The notes below the pieces were generated by a model. It saw only the letters and a list, made by a program, of their open reading frames with translations, was not told where the DNA came from and ran no database searches. From UBA9464 sp003445095 (lineage in GTDB: Bacteria; Verrucomicrobiota; Verrucomicrobiia; Limisphaerales; UBA9464), in NCBI GenBank assembly GCA_035437945.1, contig DAOMZG010000002.1, positions 1-64,000 on the forward strand: a stretch of DNA of 64,000 nt. The letters are read 5' to 3'. This document shows, piece after piece, positions 26,815 to 36,059 of the stretch (the stretch's first letter is position 1; every line of letters starts with the position of its first letter). The position numbers were made by a program, and so were the translations under genes.

Positions 26815-27405
26815 CTAGTTCGCTCCGGCATGAGTGTCCTGCCGGCGTTTGCAGGAGGCCAATCCAAACAGGGCAATCGCCAACAGTCCGGCGCCCGAAC
26901 CGGAATCCGGCACGGTCCTCGGAATCACGCCGATGGGAACGACTGACTGGGAGTCGGGTACGAATTCGACGATGCCTTCGATGCGCGCCCGTAGCCCTCC
27001 CTGACTAGGGTTGATGTCGATCTCTAGGTTGTCTCCACCATTGGAGATGGCCGAAATGAAAATCGGCAGTTCGACATTGCTGCCGCTCCATAATAGAGGC
27101 GATTGGGAGATACTGGCGTTAATCCCGTTGGACCAGGGAACGGCGGTGGCCAGCGCGACCGGTGCGTCATTCAGCAGAAGGGTGAGGATGGACTCGATCT
27201 GAAACGAACCGGCCGCGGCCAAATCGGCCTGAGTGCCAGTCGTTGCCATGGTCCCAGAAATTGTGTCGATCCCGTCCGAGGCGCTGAAGGTCCAGGTGAT
27301 CGCGCTCGAGTTAACCGAGGACGAAATAATCCAGAGCGTGGTGAGGGTGAGCAGCGAGGTAAGCTTGCCGAACGGGGTGGGTACAAAGAGGCTCGCGGGG
27401 ATCAT
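26815..27405 (-). CDS. VPDSG-CTERM sorting domain protein
   Basis: 196 aa with an N-terminal signal peptide and a C-terminal sorting tail: VPDSG, a hydrophobic segment (GAGLLAIALFGLASC), then KRRQD. This tripartite layout is the verrucomicrobial VPDSG-CTERM type, analogous to PEP-CTERM. The passenger domain is beta-rich and not recognised. Secretion and cell-surface processing by an exosortase-like enzyme are inferred; no exosortase gene is in the window. Confidence 0.85.
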   Translation of the reverse strand: MIPASLFVPTPFGKLTSLLTLTTLWIISSSVNSSAITWTFSASDGIDTISGTMATTGTQADLAAAGSFQIESILTLLLNDAPVALATAVPWSNGINASISQSPLLWSGSNVELPIFISAISNGGDNLEIDINPSQGGLRARIEGIVEFVPDSQSVVPIGVIPRTVPDSGSGAGLLAIALFGLASCKRRQDTHAGAN

Positions 27406-27771
27406 ATCAGGTCAGTAGGTTTACCGGGCACGGCTTTTGAGGCGTGGCTTCTCTTGTGTCAAAACTATTCGTAGGTCGAAAGCGTCGACGAATTGCGGCA
27501 CTCGCAACCGTGGCTCAAAGGCCCGATACCCGATAAGACCTGACAAGGCCAAGTTCACTCAAAAATCCGAGCAGTTGGGCCAGCACCAGCAGAGCCGGTC
27601 GGTATCTTTATCCTGAAGCCATGTGCAAAACGGCCACCGACGGGCGCTTCAGAAGAGGGGCTGCCACGATCTTCGGGATTGGCCCGGTCGCGGCGGTGGC
27701 GGAAGGATATGTGTTCCAGGTTTGAACTATTTTCCAGGACCGGATAGAACGAAGCGGTCTTGACCCAGTCT
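27406..27771. other. divergent intergenic region, no gene found
   Basis: 366 bp between divergently transcribed genes. It must hold the promoters of both the VPDSG gene and the cytochrome-LRR gene, but I cannot identify them with confidence. Some frames are open on the minus strand but lack coding character. Confidence 0.4.
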
Positions 27772-28821
27772 ATGAAACATTTCCTTCCGTCCTTCGCTTC
27801 CACGTCGGGACAGCACGCCGCCACCACCTCCATTCGTGTTGCCGTCCTGGCCAGCGTAACCCTCGCTATTTCTGCGAGCGCGGCGCCGGACTTCCAAAAA
27901 GACATACTGCCCATCCTTCAGCAGCGCTGTGTGGAGTGTCACGGGCCCGACAAGCAAAAGGGCAAACTGCGTCTCGACTCGAAGGAGGCTACCTTCAAGG
28001 GCGGCAAGGACGGGCCGGCCTTGACCGCTGGCGACGCCGCTGCGAGCGAGATGATCAAACGGGTTTCTCTCCCGAAGAGCGACGACGATCATATGCCTCC
28101 GGAAGGCGACCCTTTGACCGAGGCCCAAATCACCTTGTTGAAAGAGTGGATCGCGGCGGGGGCGAATTGGCCCGACGGAGTCGTCATCAGTCCCCCGGCT
28201 AAAGCGGAGACCACGGCAGCGGCTCCGGTTAGGCAAGGTCCTCCGCCCCCGCCCCTGCCTGAACTCCCCAAAGACTTTAAGCCTGGCCCCGCTGAAGCCA
28301 CCGCGGTGGCCACGTTGGCAAAGGCTGGCCTGGAGGTGCGCCCCGTCGCCCAAAACGTCCCGTGGCGTGAGGCGAACTTCCGTCTCGCGGGTAGTAACGT
28401 CACCGACGCCGCGATCGCCCCATTGAAGGACGTGACTTCATTGATCGAACTGAACCTGGGCACGACTCGGGTCACGGATGCGGGCCTGGTGGCGGTGGCT
28501 TCCCTCGGATTCCTCCAGAATTTTCAGGCTCCGCTCACCGCGCTCACTGATGCCGGGATCGCCAAACTCACCGGACTTTCCAACTTGGTGACCCTGAATC
28601 TTTATGGCACGCAGGTCACGGATGCGGGGTTGGAACAACTCAAGGGATTGAAGCATTTGCGCGCACTTTATGTGTGGCAGACCAAGGTCACGCCGGAAGG
28701 TGCGGCAAAATTGCGCGAGGCTATGCCAGGATTGTATGTGAACACCGGCGCCGAACTGCTTGCCATGGCGACCAACGCGCCGGCGGAAAAGAAGGAAGAG
28801 AAAAAGGAGGACAAGAAGTAA
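27772..28821 (+). CDS. planctomycete-type cytochrome c domain fused to leucine-rich repeats
   Basis: 349 aa from the ATG at 27772; the signal peptide ends near the ASAAP at about 40. A PSCyt1 heme-binding module follows: CVECH (C53, C56, H57) and a possible Met ligand in DHMPPEGDPL. After a proline-rich linker, about five leucine-rich repeats (VTSLIELNLGTTRVTDAGL and similar) make up the C-terminal half, and the protein ends in a lysine/glutamate-rich tail. The LRRs may bind a partner. Probably periplasmic. Confidence 0.82.
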   Translation: MKHFLPSFASTSGQHAATTSIRVAVLASVTLAISASAAPDFQKDILPILQQRCVECHGPDKQKGKLRLDSKEATFKGGKDGPALTAGDAAASEMIKRVSLPKSDDDHMPPEGDPLTEAQITLLKEWIAAGANWPDGVVISPPAKAETTAAAPVRQGPPPPPLPELPKDFKPGPAEATAVATLAKAGLEVRPVAQNVPWREANFRLAGSNVTDAAIAPLKDVTSLIELNLGTTRVTDAGLVAVASLGFLQNFQAPLTALTDAGIAKLTGLSNLVTLNLYGTQVTDAGLEQLKGLKHLRALYVWQTKVTPEGAAKLREAMPGLYVNTGAELLAMATNAPAEKKEEKKEDKK

Positions 28822-29170
28822 ACTCTGTCGGGTAGGGTCACTGCCCGATTCTCGGCCGGAACCTGTCGCAACCTTGCCATATTAGGATCGCGGAATTGGG
28901 TGGACTGTCCGAACGTTAGGGATGGCGCGCTGGGCCGTTCCTGTCCGTCAGGTCGGATTTCGCAACCGTGGGCGGGCAGCTTCCATGCAACGTATACGCG
29001 AGCGGGTGGGACCGTTGGTCAGGCAACGCCCGTGAAGGCCACAGTGGGCTGCGCCAACCGGAGAGCCGTCGCGGCGCAAGAGCCCTCCTGGGTTCATGGC
29101 TGTCTTGACCCAGGCAAGATACCTGCAAGGCTGGCATCGGCGCCTTTAAAATGAGCGGCGCCACTACTGA
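28822..29170. other. intergenic region holding a hairpin repeat copy
   Basis: 349 bp between the cytochrome-LRR gene and FKBP, both on the plus strand. The only notable feature is the hairpin repeat at 28918-28941. I see no gene in it. Confidence 0.4.
28918..28941. repeat. dispersed hairpin repeat, copy B
   Basis: GGGATGGCGC (28919-28928) and GGCCGTTCC (28933-28941) form a weaker version of the hairpin at 16814-16836; only two of 23 bases differ between the copies. The preceding AG bases are also shared. Confidence 0.5.
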
Positions 29171-29863
29171 ATGAAAATCGTCATCATATCCGCCGTGTTT
29201 GCTGCCTTAGTTCTGAGCCGTTCCGCCTCTGCTGCGGACGCACCGGACCTGAAAGACCCGAAACAAAAGCTGAGCTACGCCCTGGGCACGCAGATTGGCG
29301 CCAATTTCCAAAGTAAGGGCATCGAAGTCGATCCGAAGGCGGTGGCAGCAGGAATTGCCGACGGGATCGCTGGGAAGAACAACTTAAGCGACGCGGAATT
29401 GCGTGAGGTGATGACTGATTTTCAGACCCAAATGATGGCGAAGATGCAGGCCCGACAACAGGCCGATGGCGAGAAGAATGCCAAGGCAGGCCAAGAATTC
29501 CTTGCGGCCAATGCGAAGAAAGAAGGCGTCAAGACCACGGCGTCTGGCTTGCAGTACAAGGTGATTAAATCCGGCACGGGTAAGACCCCAACCGCTAAGG
29601 ACACGGTCAAGGTTCATTACCACGGAACGTTGATCGATGGGACAGTGTTTGACAGCTCGGTGGAAAAGGGTGAACCGGCGACCTTCCCAGTGAATCAGGT
29701 GATTCCTGGTTGGACTGAGGTGCTGCAGCTCATGAAAGAAGGCGACAAATGGCAGGTGTACATTCCCTCGAAGCTCGCCTACGGCGAAGGTGGTGCAGGC
29801 GGCAAGATTGGTCCCAATTCAGCGCTGATCTTCGACGTGGAGCTGCTCGGCATCGAGAAATAG
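29171..29863 (+). CDS. FKBP-type peptidyl-prolyl cis-trans isomerase, periplasmic (FkpA/Mip-like)
   Basis: 230 aa. The signal peptide is MKIVIISAVFAALVLSRSASA. A helical dimerisation region (about 30-120) precedes an FKBP domain (about 130-228) with LIDGTVFDSS, VIPGWTEVLQLM and AYGEGGAGGKIGPNSALIFDVEL, the usual FKBP motifs. It folds prolyl-containing proteins in the periplasm. It is 53 bp upstream of the TatD gene, on the same strand. Confidence 0.93.
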   Translation: MKIVIISAVFAALVLSRSASAADAPDLKDPKQKLSYALGTQIGANFQSKGIEVDPKAVAAGIADGIAGKNNLSDAELREVMTDFQTQMMAKMQARQQADGEKNAKAGQEFLAANAKKEGVKTTASGLQYKVIKSGTGKTPTAKDTVKVHYHGTLIDGTVFDSSVEKGEPATFPVNQVIPGWTEVLQLMKEGDKWQVYIPSKLAYGEGGAGGKIGPNSALIFDVELLGIEK

Positions 29864-29916
29864 TCGGAAGGCCAGTTCGTTGACTGCGTCAGGTCCCGCC
29901 AGCCGTGGACAGGGGT

Positions 29917-30726
29917 ATGGCCATATTCTTCGACACGCATGCGCATCTCGACTTCCCCGAGTTCGCGGACGATTTAACCGCGGTTCTCGGTCGGGCGCGC
30001 GAAGCGGGGATCGCGAAGATTATCTCGATTGGGACTGACCTCGAAGCGAGCCGCCGAGCCGTAGCCTTAGCCGAACGGTTCCCGGATGTGTATGCCGTGG
30101 TTGGTTGGCATCCAGGGCATGCCGGCGACGCACCCGATGACTTTCGTGCCGAGCTGCGTGCCTTGGCGGCGCATCCCAAAGTGGTGGCTATCGGCGAGTG
30201 CGGCTTCGACTTTTTCCGGCTGCCCACTCGGACGGGTACAGGTTCAGCGGCAGACGATGCGGCGGTACGACAGCGCCAAGCGGGAGTGTTCCGTCAGCAG
30301 TTGGAGGTGGCAGCAGAGCTCGGCTTAAACGTGGTCATTCACACGCGGGATTCCTTTCCGGAAACTCTCGAGCTGTTCACGCCGTTCGCAGATCGAGTCC
30401 GCGGCGTGTTTCACTGCTTTGTCGGAACACCGTCCGAAATGGAGGCCGTCCGCGCACTTGGATCGTTGGTCAGCTTCACCGGAATCGCGACGTTTAAGAA
30501 TGGGGCTAACGTGCGGACGACCTTGGCCGCGACGCCTCTCGATGGTTTCATGCTCGAGACGGATTGCCCGTTCCTCGCGCCGGTGCCGTATCGGGGGCAA
30601 CGGTGTGAACCCGCCTATGTGAGAGAGCTCGCCGAAGTCGTCGCTGGCGTGAAAGCCTGCAGCCTAGAGACCCTAAGTGCGGCCACTTGTGCTACGGCTC
30701 GGCAGTTTTTTCGAAGCTTTGGATGA
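29917..30726 (+). CDS. TatD-family hydrolase/nuclease
   Basis: 269 aa. The metal ligands expected of TatD are visible: DTHAHLD near the N-terminus, GECGFDF, VVIHTRD, VFHCFVG, and ETDCPFLAP near the C-terminus. The protein likely acts as a metal-dependent 3'-5' exonuclease or phosphoesterase. The ATG at 29917 starts MAIFFDTHAHLD; a GTG 12 bp upstream is less likely. Confidence 0.92.
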   Translation: MAIFFDTHAHLDFPEFADDLTAVLGRAREAGIAKIISIGTDLEASRRAVALAERFPDVYAVVGWHPGHAGDAPDDFRAELRALAAHPKVVAIGECGFDFFRLPTRTGTGSAADDAAVRQRQAGVFRQQLEVAAELGLNVVIHTRDSFPETLELFTPFADRVRGVFHCFVGTPSEMEAVRALGSLVSFTGIATFKNGANVRTTLAATPLDGFMLETDCPFLAPVPYRGQRCEPAYVRELAEVVAGVKACSLETLSAATCATARQFFRSFG

Positions 30727-30925
30727 TGGGTTGCGCAGGAAGGCGTGGCCATCGGGCGCCGTAATTTAGATGAGGACAGGCCGCAGCGGCTCGCGGCCGA
30801 AGACTCGACTCCAACCGTTCCCATGGTTCCTCGGACTTACTTTGACACGCACCTCCGTTGCTTCCGCAGTACCGAGTCTCGCCTTTTCAGGTGACGCCAG
30901 CGCGGGTAGTTTCGGGTTACGAGCC

Positions 30926-32698
30926 ATGAAGGTTGGTTTTTCCATGCGTCCGATCGCCCGCCAGCTATTCACGGTGCTGCTGGTTACCTCTTCCGTCCTC
31001 GAGTGGCCATTCTTATCAACCGGTGCCGAATCTACTAGTGGTCGAAGGCCTGCGGCCGGACCGGTCACGTTCAATCGCGACGTTGCCCCGATTCTCTTCA
31101 AGAATTGCGCTCCGTGCCATCGCCCGGGCGAATCCGGTCCCTTTTCGCTGCTCACTTTCGCTGATGCGAGTAAGCGCGCCGACACCTTGGTGGAGGTCGT
31201 GGAGCGGCGTTACATGCCTCCCTGGCTGCCCGCGACAGGGCATGTGGAGTTTGTCGGGAACCGCCGCTTGAGTGACTCCGATGTCGCCGTATTTCGACGA
31301 TGGCTTGAGGGTGGTTTACGGGAAGGCGATCCTTCCGATTTGCCGGAAGCGCCCAAATGGAGCAGCGAATGGGAACTCGGAGAACCGGATCTGATCCTCA
31401 GGGTGGACACTCCCTTCACGCTTCCGCCCGACGGGCGGAACGTGTATCGGAATTTCGTCCTGCCAATCCCCAGCGGCACCAACCGATTCGTGCGCGCGTT
31501 TCAGTTTCGCCCGGGCAGCCGCGCCGTGCATCACGCGTTTATCTTGGTGGACAAGTCGGGAGGTAGCCGAGCGCGAGACGCTGTGGATTCGGTGGCCGGA
31601 TTCCCCGGGTTGGACCTGCCCGAAGGAATCGAATCACCGGGAGGAAATTTTCTGAGTTGGCAGCCGGGCCGTCGCCCGTATGTAGCTCCCTTGGGGTTGT
31701 CGTGGACGTTGCCCGGCGGCGCCGACTTAGTATTCCAACTTCATCTACAACCTACGGGGCGACCCGAGCAAATTGCGCCAATGATCGGACTTTATTTCAC
31801 GAATCGGCCGCCGGACCGTGAGTTCTTCAAGATCTGCTTAAGCTCGCTTCTGATTGATATCCCGGCCGGCGAAAAGGCCTATCAGGTGGAAGACTCATTC
31901 GTCCTTCCGGCGGATGTGAGCGTGTTGGGACTCAATCCCCACTGCCATTATCTCGGCAAAGACCTCCAAGGGTTCGCGGTGCTGCCCAATGGAACCACGA
32001 ACCAACTACTTCATATCCCGGAGTGGGATTTCAACTGGCAAGGTGACTACCGCCTGAAAGACCCCCTGTCTTTGCCACGTGGCTCCAAACTCGTCATGCG
32101 CTACACCTTCGACAATTCTCCGGACAACCCCCGGAACCCTAACCGCCCTCCCCAACGGATCCGCTTCGGCGTAGAGACCCAGGACGAGATGGCGGAGTTG
32201 TGGGTTCAGCTCTTACCGCGCAACCCCGCTGATCTAGAGGCGCTGCGGGCCGCGTACGTCCCCAAGGTGCTGGGCGAGACGATCACCTACCATGAATACC
32301 GATTGCGGCTCGACCCCAACGATGCCTACGCCCACCGGCGACTGGGCGAAGCCAAGTTCGTGATGGGCGATTTGGTGGCCGCGGCCGCTCATTTGAATTC
32401 CGCCGTTCGCCTCGACCCCAAGGACGACACCGCCCAGCTCAACCTCGGATTGTTGTACCAAGAGCAGAAGAACATTCCCGCCGCTGAACAAGCACTGACC
32501 GAGGCGATTCGATTGAATCCGGCCAACGGTAGAGCACATGGCAGCCTCGGAATCATCTTGGGAGAACGCGGCGATCTCAAAGGGGCGGCGCTCCATTTGC
32601 GCGAGGCCGTTCGGTTGGATCCCACTGACACGATCGCTCGCTCGGTTTTGGAACAGATTGCTCAGCTTCAACGCCGAGCGGCCCAACCCAAGAAATAG
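30926..32698 (+). CDS. copper type II ascorbate-dependent monooxygenase-like protein with cytochrome c and TPRs
   Basis: 590 aa from the ATG at 30926; the ATG at 30944 is also possible. After a signal-like segment, a cytochrome c motif CAPCH (C61, C64, H65) is followed by a PHM-like core. His202/His203 (HHAFILVD) and His273 (FQLHLQP) fit the CuH site, and His339/His341 (NPHCHYLG) plus Met391 (VMRYTF) fit the CuM site of peptidylglycine hydroxylating monooxygenase. About four TPRs fill residues 455-580. Probably a periplasmic oxidase or electron carrier; the substrate is unknown. Confidence 0.75.
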   Translation: MKVGFSMRPIARQLFTVLLVTSSVLEWPFLSTGAESTSGRRPAAGPVTFNRDVAPILFKNCAPCHRPGESGPFSLLTFADASKRADTLVEVVERRYMPPWLPATGHVEFVGNRRLSDSDVAVFRRWLEGGLREGDPSDLPEAPKWSSEWELGEPDLILRVDTPFTLPPDGRNVYRNFVLPIPSGTNRFVRAFQFRPGSRAVHHAFILVDKSGGSRARDAVDSVAGFPGLDLPEGIESPGGNFLSWQPGRRPYVAPLGLSWTLPGGADLVFQLHLQPTGRPEQIAPMIGLYFTNRPPDREFFKICLSSLLIDIPAGEKAYQVEDSFVLPADVSVLGLNPHCHYLGKDLQGFAVLPNGTTNQLLHIPEWDFNWQGDYRLKDPLSLPRGSKLVMRYTFDNSPDNPRNPNRPPQRIRFGVETQDEMAELWVQLLPRNPADLEALRAAYVPKVLGETITYHEYRLRLDPNDAYAHRRLGEAKFVMGDLVAAAAHLNSAVRLDPKDDTAQLNLGLLYQEQKNIPAAEQALTEAIRLNPANGRAHGSLGIILGERGDLKGAALHLREAVRLDPTDTIARSVLEQIAQLQRRAAQPKK

Positions 32699-32715
32699 AG
32701 AAGCGGTGGCCGGGC

Positions 32716-34014
32716 CTACACTTTTGGTTCCCAGCCGGGCCGGTATTCTCGGGTCCACAACCGTTTCATTTCGGGAGTTGGTTTGCGGATGTCACCAGTA
32801 GTAGGGCCCGTCTCCAGGGCGGTGCCCGTTCGGTAGGCAATGTTGCCCAAATGACAGAGCCGGGTGCTGATCTGGGCATCGCCGATCTCCGAGTTTAGGG
32901 GAGTCCCATCCCGTATTGCATTTACGAAATTGGTGAAGTGCGGAACGTCGCTGAACTGGCCCTTCACCGCCTTCACCTCCTTCCCGTTGGGATCAAAAAT
33001 TCGATAACTGGCGCCGCCATCGAGCGCGAGCACGCCTTGGTCGCCGTAGAACGCCACAAACGGAAGCGCCTCTTGTTGGCGGCTCAAGCAACTGCTCGCA
33101 TCCCAACTCGCGCCACAATTGCCGAAATCGAAAGTAGCCACTGTCGTGTCGGGCGTCTCTTGGTCATCGGAGAAATGGTACCGACCGCCGTTTACCGTGA
33201 CCCGGCTGGGATACTCGACCCCGAGTCCCCAACGGGCGATGTCGAGGGCGTGGATTCCGTTATTGGCCAACTCGCCGCCGCCCCAGAACCAGCGCCAATG
33301 CCAATTGTAATGGATCAAGTTATCGACATACGGGCGCTCCGGCAGCGGGCCTTGCCACAGCGTGTAGTCTAGCTCCGCCGGCACCGGCGCAGGCTGGCCG
33401 CGCCCGATCGTTCCGCGAGCGTTGCTATACCAACACCGGGCGAACCGAACCGGACCAATTTCGCCAGCTCGCACTCGAGCGATGGCTTCCATGATTTGTG
33501 GAACGCTGCGACGTTGGTTCCCCATCTGCACTTGCCGCCGATACTTCCGAGCGGCCGCCACCATGAGTTGGGCTTCCCGGATATTGTGACTCCCAGGTTT
33601 CTCGACATAGACGTGTTTGCCAGCCGCGCAGGCGAGGATGGTTGCCGGTGCATGCCAGAAGTTGGGCGCCGCGACGGAAATCGCATCGATGGTTGGGTCT
33701 TCCAAGATGCGCCGAAAATCCTTGGCGGTGCTCGGAGCGTGACCGGTGCGATCCGAAATGGCCTTTACGGCCGGTCCGAGACGGCGTTCATCGACATCGC
33801 ACACATAGGCCACCTCGACCTGCGGTACTTCGAGGAACGCTTGGATATGATCCCGCCCCCGACCGAGGCCCACCACACCGACCCGCACGCGTTTGGCCGG
33901 GCTTTCCGAGAGAACAGCGGGTGGTAAGCCGAGTGCAAGTAAAGCGGCCAAGGAACTGCTCGTTTCAAGGAATTGGCGTCGATGGACACCGCGGGGAGGG
34001 GAATTTCTCTTCAT
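32716..34014 (-). CDS. Gfo/Idh/MocA family oxidoreductase, Tat-exported
   Basis: 432 aa. The twin-arginine signal is RRQFLETSSSLAALLALG, so the protein is exported folded. The Rossmann motif VGVVGLGRGRDH and the family signature with a catalytic Lys in EKPGSHN are present. A C-terminal beta-sheet domain contains ALDGGASYRIFDPNG. The NAD(P)-dependent oxidation of a sugar or inositol-like compound is inferred from the family. The start is the ATG at 34014; the frame also has a TTG at 34026. Confidence 0.88.
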   Translation of the reverse strand: MKRNSPPRGVHRRQFLETSSSLAALLALGLPPAVLSESPAKRVRVGVVGLGRGRDHIQAFLEVPQVEVAYVCDVDERRLGPAVKAISDRTGHAPSTAKDFRRILEDPTIDAISVAAPNFWHAPATILACAAGKHVYVEKPGSHNIREAQLMVAAARKYRRQVQMGNQRRSVPQIMEAIARVRAGEIGPVRFARCWYSNARGTIGRGQPAPVPAELDYTLWQGPLPERPYVDNLIHYNWHWRWFWGGGELANNGIHALDIARWGLGVEYPSRVTVNGGRYHFSDDQETPDTTVATFDFGNCGASWDASSCLSRQQEALPFVAFYGDQGVLALDGGASYRIFDPNGKEVKAVKGQFSDVPHFTNFVNAIRDGTPLNSEIGDAQISTRLCHLGNIAYRTGTALETGPTTGDIRKPTPEMKRLWTREYRPGWEPKV

Positions 34015-34560
34015 GGAATTCCTCAAACGACGCCTGGGCGGGGCCCGATACTCAATCGGAATTTCAGCGCTCGGCCGATAGGACCGACGTAGCTGACGTG
34101 TACCGGCGACGATGGGGAGCGTGGGTTGAGGATGGTTCCGCTCGCTGTTTGCGTGTCGAAATCAGCGAAGGTCCCGCGCTGTTCGCGCCCCTCGTTGGCC
34201 CAGGTGCCCTCCCTTGGCTCCGCCGGGGTTTGGTGGCCGCAGCCTCGACCAGCCCAACCGTGCTTGCGAGGACTCCCCGCGTTCCGGATTCAGGTTCGAC
34301 CGAGGTGCTGTGCGGATTCGGCCTCCTCGGCTTAGCGACGCTGCGCGTCCGATGGTCCGGCAAGAGAGGCAGGCCCTCTCGGTGGTGCGACGGCTGTCCG
34401 CCACAGCAGACATCAATTGAAGACTCACCTCACTTCAAAGGGTGACTAAGGCCCGGGCGCGAGGCCGAACATTTGAGGGAAGCGAAATGAAGAGTCCATC
34501 CCACACGACCCAACCTCGGCTTGACCTTAGGGATTGAGGAACTTTAGGCTGAGATGCCCA
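34015..34560. other. intergenic region containing a VPDSG remnant
   Basis: About 550 bp between the divergent Gfo/Idh/MocA gene and the next VPDSG gene. The only gene trace is the sorting-tail remnant at 34281-34445. The rest shows no convincing reading frame. Confidence 0.45.
34281..34445 (+). pseudogene. orphan VPDSG-CTERM tail, gene remnant
   Basis: The plus-strand frame encodes VPDSGSTEVLCGFGLLGLAT, then a basic stretch to SGKRG (34281-34367), the complete VPDSG sorting tail, and runs on to a stop at 34443-34445. The sequence before it lacks a signal peptide and looks unlike a passenger domain. I read it as the 3' end of a decayed VPDSG gene, or as a gene whose upstream part has shifted frame. 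It lies just before the intact VPDSG gene at 34561, which suggests a degraded tandem neighbour. Confidence 0.55.
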
Positions 34561-35097
34561 ATGAATACCTCTAAACCCCTCCGCCAAATCCTCTCCGCCA
34601 CCGCGGCCCTCTCGATAGGTAGCTGTTTCTCGACTTCCGCCGCTACCATCACCGACTTTGTTGAATCACCGGATTCACTTAGTTTTAAGTTCTCTGGAAA
34701 CGGGTCCTTCGACTTCGTCAAAGATAGCTTACCGCCCTTGAAGTATTGGGAAATTGGTACGGAAATTCATGTCGCATTCGGAAGTGACTATGGAGCTGCC
34801 TTCGCTCTGCTCCATCATTTGCCCGATGGTCCAACCGGGTTCGTGGGGACCGCTGATGCAATTGTCCCGTTCGGAACGGGGTACTCTGACACTCAATGGT
34901 TCACGCATGGCTCGGGTACTGATACCTATCGGTTGTCGATAACGGCGGAATCCAGCGGAAATCCTCGCAATCCTTGGGCGGCCTTCTCGGGCTGGTTCTC
35001 AGCGGTCCATACCACCTCGGTGCCGGACGCGGGCGGGGCCGGAATGCTGTTAGGCCTTGGTTTCCTCGCGCTGGTCGGTGTTCGCCGATTGGTCTGA
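34561..35097 (+). CDS. VPDSG-type sorting domain protein (VPDAG variant)
   Basis: 178 aa from the ATG at 34561. The signal peptide ends near residue 28 (STSAA). The tail is VPDAGGAGMLLGLGFLALVG followed by VRRLV, which shows the VPDxG motif, membrane segment and basic end. The central region is beta-rich with an extracellular feel; function unknown. The change from Ser to Ala in VPDSG is a variant. Confidence 0.8.
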   Translation: MNTSKPLRQILSATAALSIGSCFSTSAATITDFVESPDSLSFKFSGNGSFDFVKDSLPPLKYWEIGTEIHVAFGSDYGAAFALLHHLPDGPTGFVGTADAIVPFGTGYSDTQWFTHGSGTDTYRLSITAESSGNPRNPWAAFSGWFSAVHTTSVPDAGGAGMLLGLGFLALVGVRRLV

Positions 35098-35367
35098 AAC
35101 AGCGGCGAGTCAGAGCGGCATCTGGGTGGAGATGGCCGGCGGAAACTGAAAGTCGAGAAGTTCGCGGCGATGTCCTAACGCCGCGGGCGCGTCGTTTTAC
35201 TATTAGCCGATTCGGTGCCGTTAGCTTACGGATCAATTCCTCACTCTTGCGTCTATTCGTGACACCGAAGTTCGTTGTTTTCCACACCACCTCGGACGGG
35301 AAATAGCGGTTATGTGTCGAGCCATGCCGAGGCCTTCCTCCGACCCACAACTGACTACCTTGGTGCC

Positions 35368-35760
35368 ATGAACACGCTCCCAACGCCCGCCGATAACGCC
35401 GCCCGGCAACACATCGGCGCTCTTGCCTGGGCCGCCAGCGGAAAGGATCCCGGATTGACGCCTGAGTACATTCTAGACTGGGCGCTACGAGGGAACCGAT
35501 TCTTCCCCGAAGATTTGGCCGACGTTCGGTTGAGCGTGCCCATCGACCTGAAGGCCACGAAACACACCTGGATAGTGGCGGTGAACGAAGGCCGCGAATT
35601 GGTGGCGCGTCTGCCGGCCAAGGAACTGGGGTGCTTTTACGTCAACGCCGCGGGCCAGCCCGTCAATCCCGACCCGGACTCGCCCAACTTCTCTCAACTC
35701 ATTCGCCACCACGGCAGTGTCCGAGGCGCTTGGCCCCGCATTGTTGAGGACGCCCAATAA
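35368..35760 (+). CDS. hypothetical protein
   Basis: 130 aa from the ATG at 35368. The protein is soluble with no signal peptide, and the residues GNRFFPEDLADVRLSVPIDL are well structured. A short repeat of DPDSPNFSQLIRHH occurs near the end. I do not recognise a family. It lies 270 bp downstream of the VPDSG gene. Confidence 0.5.
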   Translation: MNTLPTPADNAARQHIGALAWAASGKDPGLTPEYILDWALRGNRFFPEDLADVRLSVPIDLKATKHTWIVAVNEGRELVARLPAKELGCFYVNAAGQPVNPDPDSPNFSQLIRHHGSVRGAWPRIVEDAQ

Positions 35761-36059
35761 CTCACCAAGAGTGGCTTGGAGAATATGTTCTGCCCAACCC
35801 TCAGCGGCGGCGTGACCAATGTGGTCGATGCTCCCTGCTAAGGCGTTGTTTTTGGTGATCCGCGATACGCCGATGATTTCCCTGCGCTTCGGATCGGAGT
35901 GACGCTCGCCCGCTTGGGATGTTTCCCAACTGGCGACGACAGCACAAGGCCATCGACGTCGTTTGATGTCACCACCTTCGCTCCCAACCTCACTGGCCCG
36001 CCATCGTATCTCATGTCCAAAGCTTGAGCCTGCTTGACTGCGCGTTCAGACTGTCGCCC

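Noticed and set aside
33642..34280. Upstream part of the plus-strand frame that ends in the VPDSG tail
   Set aside because: It mostly overlaps the Gfo/Idh/MocA gene on the other strand and has no signal peptide or passenger-like sequence; only the tail is convincing.
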